NCBI RefSeq assembly: GCF_947500795.1
Contig: NZ_CANMTE010000005.1
Coordinates: 124,001 to 188,000 of the forward strand
DNA from: an uncultured Gelidibacter sp.
GTDB taxonomy: Bacteria; Bacteroidota; Bacteroidia; Flavobacteriales; Flavobacteriaceae
DNA: 64,000 bases
Direction of reading: 5' to 3'
Position numbers and translations under genes: made by a program. Positions 27,615 through 35,171 of the stretch are shown one piece after another. The stretch's first letter is position 1, and each line of letters opens with the position of its first letter. The notes under the pieces were generated by a model, which ran no database searches, was not told where the DNA came from, and saw only the letters and a program-made list of their open reading frames with translations.

Positions 27615-29708
27615 ATGCAAAGTTTTAGAACAGAATTAGAAAATCCAGTCGTCGAAAAAGACATTATCGATTTAGCCCAAAAGATTGAGCTCTTCAAATA
27701 TGGCAAGATTGATGACGATCAATTTAGAAGTGTGCGGTTGGCACGCGGTATTTATGGGCAAAGACAACCAGGGGTGCAGATGGTGCGTATCAAGTTGCCC
27801 TACGGGAAGGTGATGAGTCAACAATTAAAACGGATTGCGGATGTTTCTGACGAATATTCCCGCGGACGATTACATATCACTACACGGCAGGACATTCAAA
27901 TTCATTATGTGGATGTTGACAGAACGCCAGAACTCTGGTCTGAGTTAGAAAAAGATGCGATGACCATCCGTGAAGCCTGTGGGAACACCGTAAGAAATGT
28001 TACGGCAAGCGAAACGGCAGGGATTGATATCAACGAACCTTTTGATGTCTCGCCTTATGCCGATGCGGTGTTTCGATTCTTTTTGCGAAATCCTATCTGT
28101 CAAGAAATGGGACGGAAATTCAAGGTGTCCTTCTCGGCTTCCGATGAAGATTCGGGCTTGTCCTACATGCACGATTTAGGGTTTATTGCAAAAACTGACA
28201 ACGGTGTCAGAGGTTTTAAAGTGATGTTAGGTGGCGGCTTGGGCTCACAACCACGACTTGCAGATGTGCTTTATGAATTTTTGCCAACAGACAGAATTAT
28301 TCCACTGATGGAAGGCGTGTTACGAGTGTTTGATCGTCATGGCGAACGTAAAAGTCGCGCAAAGGCCCGTATGAAATTCCTAATTAATGCTATTGGATTA
28401 GAAGAGTTTAAGCGTTTGGTTGATGAAGAACAAGAAGCAATTGCGCAAACGACTATTCCTATTGATGTTAAAGATTATCCAATTTCAGTACCCGCCGACA
28501 TTGAAATGCCTAAAGTAATCCTCAAAAATAAAGAGGCTTTTGATCTGTGGAAATCAACCAACGTCATTCCTCAAAAGCAAAATGGCTATGTGGCTATAGG
28601 AATAAAAGTCTTGTTGGGCGATTTCTATACTGATAAAGCGCGTTTGTTGGCTGATTTAGTTGAGAAGTATGCCGCAGGAGAAATCCGATTGACCTTACGT
28701 CAAAATATTCTTATTCCGTTTGTGAATGAAGACTTGTTACCCTACTTCTATCAAGAATTAGATAACCTTGGTTTTACGGAAGTGGGCTATAATAAAGCGG
28801 TTGATATTACGGCATGTCCCGGTACAGATACCTGTAATTTAGGTATTGCCAGTAGTACAGGCATTGCGGAAGAATTGGAGCGGGTCATTAAAAGCGAGTA
28901 TCCACACTATGTCAATAATAATGATTTGGTCATTAAAATTAGCGGTTGTATGAACGCTTGTGGTCAGCACAATATGGCCAATATCGGGTTTCAGGGCATG
29001 TCTGTCAGAACTCCAGAAAAACTCGTGGCGCCTGCACTTCAAGTGTTGCTTGGCGGCGGAAATTTAGGGAACGGGAAAGGCGTATATGCAGACAAAGTGG
29101 TAAAAATCCCAAGCAAAAGAGGACCAGATGCTTTACGCCGAATTTTGAATGATTTTGAAGCTAATGCCAATGGTCAAGCTTTCTTGGATTATTATATAGC
29201 CCAAGGCGAAAAGTATTTTTATAATCTTTTAACCGACTTGTCTGACGTAACCAATTTATCTCAGGACGATTTTATTGATTGGGGTACCAATGAAGCTTAC
29301 GTAAAGGCCATTGGAATTGGCGAATGTGCGGGTGTAATGATTGATTTGATAGCTACCTTGTTTTTGGAAAGTGAAGAAAAAATTGATAGGGCCAAGGAAG
29401 CTTTAGGTCATAAAGTATATTCCAACGCCATCTATTTTGCCTACAGTGCTATGGTAAATACGGCAAAAGCGCTCTTGATTTCTGAGGATATCACTACAAA
29501 TACCCAGGCCGGAATTATCAGTCAGTTTGATGAAGTGTTTATTGACTCCAAGAAAATAAGTTTGGCAACGTCTTTTTCAGAAATTATCTATCAAATTAAG
29601 GAAAATGCGCCAACAGAAGCCTTCGCTAAGGCATATATTAAAAACGCCTTTGTGTTTTTAGCCACAGCAAGAGCTTATAGAGCGCAGAAACAATCCGTTG
29701 CAATTTAA
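27615..29708 (+). CDS. Sulfite reductase hemoprotein with C-terminal HEPN domain
   Basis: This 697-residue protein has two nitrite/sulfite reductase repeats with siroheme and 4Fe-4S binding. Cys near residues 401 and 407 (TACPGTDTCNLG) and near 445 and 449 (SGCMNACGQHN) are the cluster ligands. It should reduce sulfite to sulfide with six electrons from ferredoxin. Residues 550-690 form an extra helical domain (KEALGHKVYSNAIYFAYSAM, KAYIKNAFVFLATARAYR) of the HEPN type. Nitrite reduction is a formal alternative, but the neighbours cysN and siroheme genes favour sulfite. It begins 138 nt after cysN and is followed by cobA. Confidence 0.9.
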   Translation: MQSFRTELENPVVEKDIIDLAQKIELFKYGKIDDDQFRSVRLARGIYGQRQPGVQMVRIKLPYGKVMSQQLKRIADVSDEYSRGRLHITTRQDIQIHYVDVDRTPELWSELEKDAMTIREACGNTVRNVTASETAGIDINEPFDVSPYADAVFRFFLRNPICQEMGRKFKVSFSASDEDSGLSYMHDLGFIAKTDNGVRGFKVMLGGGLGSQPRLADVLYEFLPTDRIIPLMEGVLRVFDRHGERKSRAKARMKFLINAIGLEEFKRLVDEEQEAIAQTTIPIDVKDYPISVPADIEMPKVILKNKEAFDLWKSTNVIPQKQNGYVAIGIKVLLGDFYTDKARLLADLVEKYAAGEIRLTLRQNILIPFVNEDLLPYFYQELDNLGFTEVGYNKAVDITACPGTDTCNLGIASSTGIAEELERVIKSEYPHYVNNNDLVIKISGCMNACGQHNMANIGFQGMSVRTPEKLVAPALQVLLGGGNLGNGKGVYADKVVKIPSKRGPDALRRILNDFEANANGQAFLDYYIAQGEKYFYNLLTDLSDVTNLSQDDFIDWGTNEAYVKAIGIGECAGVMIDLIATLFLESEEKIDRAKEALGHKVYSNAIYFAYSAMVNTAKALLISEDITTNTQAGIISQFDEVFIDSKKISLATSFSEIIYQIKENAPTEAFAKAYIKNAFVFLATARAYRAQKQSVAI

Positions 29709-29759
29709 AATCCAATCTGTGAAGTTTTCAAAGCTTTGTAGGTTTCAAAAAACAAAAAA

Positions 29760-30527
29760 ATGAAAACTCCAAAATTAACAGTCGTTGGTGCAGGGCCAGG
29801 AGATCCGGAACTCATCACTTTAAAAGCTATCAAAGCGATTGCATCTGCTGATGTTATTTTATATGACGCCTTAATCAATGTGGCCTTATTAGACCATGCA
29901 TCGCCACAGGCAGAACTTATTTTTGTAGGTAAACGCAAAGGATGTTATGCCTATCAGCAAGATCAAATTAACGATCTGATTGTGGCACGGGCTAAATCGC
30001 ACGGACATGTGCTCCGATTAAAAGGAGGAGATCCTTTTATTTTTGGTCGTGGTGCAGAAGAAATTGATGTTGCGCGTCAACACGGGATAGAAACGTATGT
30101 GGTGCCAGGTATATCATCAGCTTTAGCCGTGCCTGCCTACCAAGGGATTCCATTGACAAAACGGGGCGCTTCTGAAAGTTTTTGGGTCATTACTGGGACC
30201 ACGAAATCGCATCAATTGTCTAATGACGTCAAACTTGCTGCCCAATCTACAGCAACGGTCGTCATCTTAATGGGCATGGGTAAACTGTCTGAAATTGTTG
30301 CTGTGTTTTCAACGGAAGGGAAAGCGCACACCCCCGTTGCCATCATTCAAAATGGAACCACAAAGGATGAAAAATTTGGAGTTGGTACGGTAGCGACTAT
30401 TTGTGATATTGTCAAAAAACAGAACCTTGCCAACCCCGCAATTATTGTTATTGGCGAAGTGGTTAACCAACGGGTCCAACTCGATTCGGCATTAACAGAC
30501 CTAAACCATCTACTCCTAACGGCATAA
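29760..30527 (+). CDS. cobA: Uroporphyrinogen-III C-methyltransferase
   Basis: This 255-residue SAM-dependent enzyme adds two methyl groups to uroporphyrinogen III to give precorrin-2, the first step to siroheme. Signatures are VVGAGPGDPELITLKA near the N terminus, RLKGGDPFIFGRGAEE near residue 82, and VVPGISSALAVPAYQGIPLT. It ends 3 nt before the next gene, which completes siroheme. The product serves the sulfite reductase encoded just upstream. Confidence 0.95.
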   Translation: MKTPKLTVVGAGPGDPELITLKAIKAIASADVILYDALINVALLDHASPQAELIFVGKRKGCYAYQQDQINDLIVARAKSHGHVLRLKGGDPFIFGRGAEEIDVARQHGIETYVVPGISSALAVPAYQGIPLTKRGASESFWVITGTTKSHQLSNDVKLAAQSTATVVILMGMGKLSEIVAVFSTEGKAHTPVAIIQNGTTKDEKFGVGTVATICDIVKKQNLANPAIIVIGEVVNQRVQLDSALTDLNHLLLTA

Positions 30528-30530
30528 ACC

Positions 30531-31106
30531 ATGGAACGAAATAATTTATATCCTATTTTCTTAAAAATGCATCACATCCAAACCCTTATAGTGGGTGGTG
30601 GCAATGTAGCCTTAGAAAAACTCACCTTTTTATTAAAATCGAGTCCCAATGCCAATGTAGAGATGGTCGCTCCTTTTTTTAGAGATGAGGTCAAAACGCT
30701 TGCGGCACAATTCAACATCAATCTGATCGTCATGGCCTATGATGATGCGTTTTTATGCGATAAAGACTTGGTGATAGCCACCACGGATAACTTGGAGGTC
30801 AACAAGCAAGTTTATAGCGATGCAAAACGACGAAATTTATTGGTAAATGTTGCGGATACGCCAGAGTATTGCGATTTCTACCTCGCTGGCATCGTTACAA
30901 AAGGCAACGTCAAAATAGCCATTTCTACCAACGGAAAATCGCCAACAACAGCGAAACGACTACGTCAGTTTTTTGAAGATGTCATTCCAGAAGATGTGAA
31001 TGCAATGGTAGAAAATTTAAATCAGTACAGAAAAACAATAAAAGGAAATTTTGAGCAAAAAGTGCATGCACTCAACAAAATAACCGAAACCTTAATTAGT
31101 AAATAA
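30531..31106 (+). CDS. Precorrin-2 dehydrogenase / sirohydrochlorin ferrochelatase
   Basis: This 191-residue protein corresponds to the N-terminal part of CysG (Met8-like). It oxidises precorrin-2 with NAD+ and inserts Fe2+ to give siroheme. The NAD motif VGGGNVALEKL lies near residues 20-30, and NVADTPEYCDFYLAGIV and STNGKSPTTAKRLR are conserved blocks. In Bacteroidota the two CysG activities are usually separate genes, as here. Confidence 0.92.
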   Translation: MERNNLYPIFLKMHHIQTLIVGGGNVALEKLTFLLKSSPNANVEMVAPFFRDEVKTLAAQFNINLIVMAYDDAFLCDKDLVIATTDNLEVNKQVYSDAKRRNLLVNVADTPEYCDFYLAGIVTKGNVKIAISTNGKSPTTAKRLRQFFEDVIPEDVNAMVENLNQYRKTIKGNFEQKVHALNKITETLISK

Positions 31107-31107
31107 C

Positions 31108-32157
31108 ATGATTACAACAGACATTTTAATAATAGGAGCAGGACCTACAGGACTATTTACCGTTTTTGAAGCCGGATTGTTAAAACTCAAATGCCATTTG
31201 ATTGACGCATTACCCCAACCAGGTGGCCAGTGTTCAGAATTATATCCTAAAAAACCCATTTATGATATTCCAGGTGTTCCTGATATCTTGGCGGGCGATC
31301 TAACAAAAAACCTGTTGGAACAAGGCAAACAATTTGAACCGGGCTTTACCTTAGGCGAACGTGCAGAAACCATAGAAAAACAAGAAGATGGTAGTTTTAT
31401 AATCACGACAAATAAAGGCTCCAAACATCATGCGCCAATTGTAGCTATTGCTGGCGGATTAGGGTCATTTGAGCCTCGAAAACCTTTGATTGACAATATT
31501 GCGTATTACGAAGATTTAGGGGTCGACTATTTTATTAAAGATCCTGAAGTGTACAGAAATAAAAAAGTTGTGATTTCTGGAGGTGGGGATTCAGCCTTAG
31601 ATTGGAGTATCATTTTAGCTGATATTGCAGAAGAAGTGACACTCATCCATAGACGTAATGAATTTAGGGGCGCTTTAGATTCCGTAGAAAAGGTGCAGGA
31701 ATTAAAGTTGTTAGGAAAAATCAATCTTATCACACCCTCTGAAGTTACTGCTTTACACGGTAACAAAAGATTGGAAGGCGTCACCATAGAACACGACGGA
31801 GCGAAAATTTTATATGAAGCGGACCATTTTATTCCACTCTTTGGATTGTCGCCAAAATTGGGACCAATTGGAGGTTGGGGATTGGAGATTGAAAAGAATG
31901 CCATAAAGGTGGATACGTTTGACTATCAAACCAATATTCCGGGAATTTTTGCCATAGGCGATGTTAATACATATCCTGGAAAACTAAAGTTGATTCTGTG
32001 TGGCTTTCATGAAGCAACGCTCATGTGCCAATCAGCGTATCAAATCATTAATCCTGGTAAAAAGTATGTACTTAAGTACACAACGGTCAGTGGCATTAAT
32101 GGTTTTGATGGATCTCGAAAAGAAGCACCAAAAGCAGTTGTGCAAGCGATTCAATAA
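31108..32157 (+). CDS. Ferredoxin-NADP reductase, thioredoxin-reductase-like
   Basis: This 349-residue flavoprotein has an N-terminal FAD motif (IIGAGPTGLFTVFEAGLL) and a middle NADPH motif (VVISGGGDSALDWSIILA). The C-terminal part contains GIFAIGDVNTYPGKLKLI. It lacks the CxxC disulfide of thioredoxin reductases and matches YumC-type ferredoxin/flavodoxin-NADP reductases. In this operon it probably supplies reduced ferredoxin for sulfite reductase in place of CysJ. It starts 2 nt after the previous stop. Confidence 0.9.
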   Translation: MITTDILIIGAGPTGLFTVFEAGLLKLKCHLIDALPQPGGQCSELYPKKPIYDIPGVPDILAGDLTKNLLEQGKQFEPGFTLGERAETIEKQEDGSFIITTNKGSKHHAPIVAIAGGLGSFEPRKPLIDNIAYYEDLGVDYFIKDPEVYRNKKVVISGGGDSALDWSIILADIAEEVTLIHRRNEFRGALDSVEKVQELKLLGKINLITPSEVTALHGNKRLEGVTIEHDGAKILYEADHFIPLFGLSPKLGPIGGWGLEIEKNAIKVDTFDYQTNIPGIFAIGDVNTYPGKLKLILCGFHEATLMCQSAYQIINPGKKYVLKYTTVSGINGFDGSRKEAPKAVVQAIQ

Positions 32158-32171
32158 ATGGCAGAAAATAA

Positions 32172-32981
32172 ATGCTTAATTTTGATATTACAATTATGAA
32201 TAACACGCAATATCAATATATGAGTAAAGTATCGCATCATCTCAACCAGTTTCAAACTTTTAATATCTGTTTGAAAGATCCTATAGAAACCTTCACGAAC
32301 GCCTTGTTTTATATGCTGTTTGATGAAGAATATCGGAATCATAACTGTCAGTTTGTAAAGGACACTTTTCTTAAGATTACCAAGAAACTGAAATTAGAGG
32401 ATGGTGAAGAAACATGGTTGCAATTTGAAAAACAATTCAGTACTATACGGGAAAAATTAGATTTAGACGCCATTGCTATTGAAAAAGGCGACCCTGCTGC
32501 ACGAAGTTTAACGGAAGTCTATTTGGCCTATCCTGGTTTTCACGCGATTGCCATCCATAGACTTAGTCATGCCCTATATAATTTGAAATATTTCGTCATT
32601 TCTCGAATGATGAGTGAGCATGTGCACGGTTTAACCGGCATTGATATTCATCCCGGCGCCACCATTGGCGATTCATTCTATATAGATCATGGTACGGGCA
32701 TTGTTATAGGTGAGACGGCCATCATCAAAAGTAACGTGAAAATTTATCAAGGGGTCACTTTGGGTGGTATTCAAATTAAAAAGGAGTTTTCAGACACCAA
32801 AAGACATCCAACCATTGAAGACAACGTCACCATCTATGCCAACGCTACCGTTTTGGGAGGCGATATTGTTATTGGTGCCAATAGTACCATTGGTGCTAAC
32901 GTATGGATTACGCAATCCGTTCCAGAGAATTCGTTAGTAACTTATCAAACAGAAATTAAGATTAGCACGCGCAACAAATGA
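32172..32981 (+). CDS. cysE: Serine O-acetyltransferase
   Basis: This 269-residue enzyme acetylates serine for cysteine synthesis. It has the N-terminal helical part (SLTEVYLAYPGFHAIAIHRL) and a C-terminal left-handed beta-helix with hexapeptide repeats (IHPGATIGDSFYIDHGTG, IGETAIIKSNVKIYQGVTLG). Catalytic His candidates are in IDHGTG and IHPGA. Start is uncertain: ATG at 32172 or the in-frame ATG at 32196. The stop overlaps the start of cysM by 4 nt (ATGA), so the enzymes that make and use O-acetylserine are coupled. Confidence 0.94.
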   Translation: MLNFDITIMNNTQYQYMSKVSHHLNQFQTFNICLKDPIETFTNALFYMLFDEEYRNHNCQFVKDTFLKITKKLKLEDGEETWLQFEKQFSTIREKLDLDAIAIEKGDPAARSLTEVYLAYPGFHAIAIHRLSHALYNLKYFVISRMMSEHVHGLTGIDIHPGATIGDSFYIDHGTGIVIGETAIIKSNVKIYQGVTLGGIQIKKEFSDTKRHPTIEDNVTIYANATVLGGDIVIGANSTIGANVWITQSVPENSLVTYQTEIKISTRNK

Positions 32982-33868
32982 TTAAAAGTCAATCGATAAT
33001 AGATCAAATAGGGAACACACCACTTGTAGAAGTGAAACATATCATTTCTAAAAAAGGGGTGCGATTATTTTTAAAATTAGAAGGCAAGAATCCAGGAGGA
33101 AGTGTGAAAGACCGTGCCGCCTATAATATGATTTCTGAAGCTTTAAAACGGGGTGATATTAAAAAAGGCGACACCTTAGTAGAAGCCACTAGCGGCAATA
33201 CAGGCATTGCATTGGCTTTTATAGCGCAATTGTTAGGCGTTAAAATGATCTTGATTATGCCAGAGAATTCGACTGAAGAGCGGATTAAAACTATGCGTGC
33301 TTACGGCGCCGAATTAATTTTAACCCCAGCTGATGATGGGATTGAGGGGTCTCGAGATCTTGCCGAAAAACTCGAGAAAGAAAAAGGCTATTTCATGCTG
33401 AACCAATTCGCAAATGACGACAATTGGAAAGCCCATTATAAAAGTACCGGCCCTGAAATCTGGCGAGATACCAACGGCGAAGTCACACATTTTGTATCCG
33501 CAATGGGTACCACAGGAACCATCATGGGGGTTTCAACATTTCTTAAAGAGCAAAATAAAAACATTACTATTGTTGGTGCGCAACCTAAAGACGGTGCTAA
33601 AATCCCCGGAATTCGCAAATGGCCTGAAGCGTATCTTCCCAAAATTTTCAATCGCTCTAAAGTAGATGAGGTTATTGAGGTGAGTGAAGAAGAAGCCATA
33701 GTTACTACTAATAGATTGGCAAAAGAAGAAGGTGTTTTTGCTGGTATGAGTAGTGGTGGTTCCGTAGCTGCGGCATTAAAAGTGGCAGAAAGTTTAGATC
33801 GAGGTATTATCGTTGCCATCATCTGCGATATCGGCGATAGATATTTGTCGTCAGATTTATTTGCTTAA
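32978..33868 (+). CDS. cysM: Cysteine synthase B
   Basis: This 296-residue PLP enzyme makes cysteine from O-acetylserine and sulfide. IIDQIGNTPLVEV opens the protein and the PLP Lys sits in GGSVKDRAAYNMI near residue 43. EATSGNTGIALAF binds substrate. The form ends with GIIVAIICDIGDRYLSSDLF, shorter than CysK and typical of CysM. It is the last gene of the sulfate-assimilation operon; the metH riboswitch begins 60 nt later. Confidence 0.92.
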   Translation: MIKSQSIIDQIGNTPLVEVKHIISKKGVRLFLKLEGKNPGGSVKDRAAYNMISEALKRGDIKKGDTLVEATSGNTGIALAFIAQLLGVKMILIMPENSTEERIKTMRAYGAELILTPADDGIEGSRDLAEKLEKEKGYFMLNQFANDDNWKAHYKSTGPEIWRDTNGEVTHFVSAMGTTGTIMGVSTFLKEQNKNITIVGAQPKDGAKIPGIRKWPEAYLPKIFNRSKVDEVIEVSEEEAIVTTNRLAKEEGVFAGMSSGGSVAAALKVAESLDRGIIVAIICDIGDRYLSSDLFA

Positions 33869-33927
33869 AACTTGGTAAACCATTTTTTATGACTTAAATT
33901 CGCCCTTAGTTCATACTATTAATAATT

Positions 33928-34064
33928 GTTATCACGAAAGGCAGAGGGAATAGACCCAATGAAGCCTTAGCAACCCTTAAAATTCCTGCGTAGGCAGGAA
34001 TCTCAATAAGAAGGTGCTAAATTCTACTTTATGCTGAATTTAATTCAGGATTTAGACAGATAAC
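33928..34064 (+). promoter_or_regulatory. SAM-I (S-box) riboswitch upstream of metH
   Basis: P1 is GTTATC (33928-33933) with GATAAC (34059-34064). AAAGGCAGAGGGAATAGACC, CAATGAAGCCTTAGCAACCC and AAGGTGCTAAATTCTAC match the S-box core and the metY copy closely. The P3 loop is enlarged by a separate hairpin (33982-34001). SAM should repress the split methionine synthase genes downstream. Confidence 0.92.
33982..34001. repeat. Dispersed-type hairpin inserted in the P3 arm of the metH riboswitch
   Basis: ATTCCTGC (33982-33989) and GCAGGAAT (33994-34001) form a perfect 8-bp stem with loop GTAG. The metY riboswitch has only a short loop here, so about 20 nt appear to be inserted. The sequence resembles short palindromes found in many flavobacterial intergenic regions. 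Confidence 0.65.
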
Positions 34065-34092
34065 CAAAGTGTATTTTTCCTCACTTTCCTGA

Positions 34093-34122
34093 TGACATTT
34101 TTATTTTTTTACAAGAATGTCA
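34093..34122 (+). promoter_or_regulatory. Possible start-codon-sequestering hairpin of metH
   Basis: TGACATT (34093-34099) can pair with AATGTCA (34116-34122), which contains the metH ATG (34117-34119). It may be the output hairpin of the riboswitch. The same string TGATGAC also follows the metY riboswitch (17686-17692). Confidence 0.35.
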
Positions 34123-35118
34123 GATATAAAAACCGCATTACAATACCGAATTTTAGTTTTAGATGGCGCTATGGGTACTATGCTTCAGCGCTATAATTTT
34201 TCAGAAGAAGATTTCCGTGGCGAGCGATTTAAAGATTATCCAAGCTCCGTTAAGGGCAATAATGATTTGTTATCGCTCACCCAACCACAAGCAATTGCCG
34301 AGGTTCACCGCAAGTATTTTGAGGCGGGTGCTGATATTGTGGAAACGAACACCTTCTCAGGAACTACTATTGCTATGGCGGATTATAACATGGAAGATTT
34401 GGTTTACGAACTGAATTTTGAATCGGCTAAAATTGCAAAACAAGTTGCGGAAGAATTTACGAAAGCCAATCCTGACAAACCCCGATTTGTTGCCGGAAGC
34501 ATTGGGCCTACCAATAAAACGGCGAGTTTATCACCTGATGTTAACAAACCTGAATTTAGAGCCATTACGTTTGACGAATTGCGCGTTGCCTATAAGCAAC
34601 AAGTGGAAGCCTTGATTGATGGCGGCGTAGATGTCCTTTTGGTCGAAACCATTTTTGATACCTTAAATGCAAAAGCTGCATTATTTGCTATTGAAGAAGT
34701 TAAGGAAGAACGGAACATTGATATTCCTATCATGGTATCCGGGACCATCACCGATGCCTCTGGACGTACACTTTCAGGACAAACGGTGGAAGCGTTTTTA
34801 TTATCCATTTCACATATTCCATTGCTCAGTGTCGGATTTAATTGCGCACTGGGTGCTGATCAGTTGCAGCCTTACTTGCAACGTTTATCTAACGAAACTG
34901 AATTTTACACGTCAGCCCACCCCAATGCTGGTCTGCCTAATGCGTTTGGCGAATATGAGCAAACTGCTGATCAGATGAAGGTTTTAATTGAAAATTATCT
35001 GAAAGATGGTTTGGTCAATATTATAGGCGGCTGTTGCGGAACCACCCCAGAACACATTAAGAAAATTGCAGACACCGCAAAAAATTACGCACCTCGAAAA
35101 ATTGAAGTAAGTATTTAA
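34117..35118 (+). CDS. metH: Methionine synthase, homocysteine-binding part
   Basis: This 333-residue protein is the N-terminal module of cobalamin-dependent methionine synthase as a separate protein. It binds homocysteine through zinc: [13 protein letters not shown] opens the domain, and the Zn ligands are Cys in [11 protein letters not shown] and the CC pair in [13 protein letters not shown]. The module is complete, so this is a genuine split and not a truncation. The following gene supplies the remaining modules. A SAM-I riboswitch lies just upstream. Confidence 0.94.
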   Translation: MSDIKTALQYRILVLDGAMGTMLQRYNFSEEDFRGERFKDYPSSVKGNNDLLSLTQPQAIAEVHRKYFEAGADIVETNTFSGTTIAMADYNMEDLVYELNFESAKIAKQVAEEFTKANPDKPRFVAGSIGPTNKTASLSPDVNKPEFRAITFDELRVAYKQQVEALIDGGVDVLLVETIFDTLNAKAALFAIEEVKEERNIDIPIMVSGTITDASGRTLSGQTVEAFLLSISHIPLLSVGFNCALGADQLQPYLQRLSNETEFYTSAHPNAGLPNAFGEYEQTADQMKVLIENYLKDGLVNIIGGCCGTTPEHIKKIADTAKNYAPRKIEVSI

Positions 35119-35125
35119 AAAATCC

Positions 35126-35144
35126 TTCCCTTTTTTCAAGGGAA
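35126..35144. repeat. Hairpin between the two metH genes
   Basis: TTCCCTT (35126-35132) pairs with AAGGGAA (35138-35144) around a TTTTC loop. It has no T-run after it. It could tune the ratio of the two subunits or be an intergenic repeat. Confidence 0.45.
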
Positions 35145-35171
35145 GTCGGAAGGGTGAAAATCAAAAAGAAC

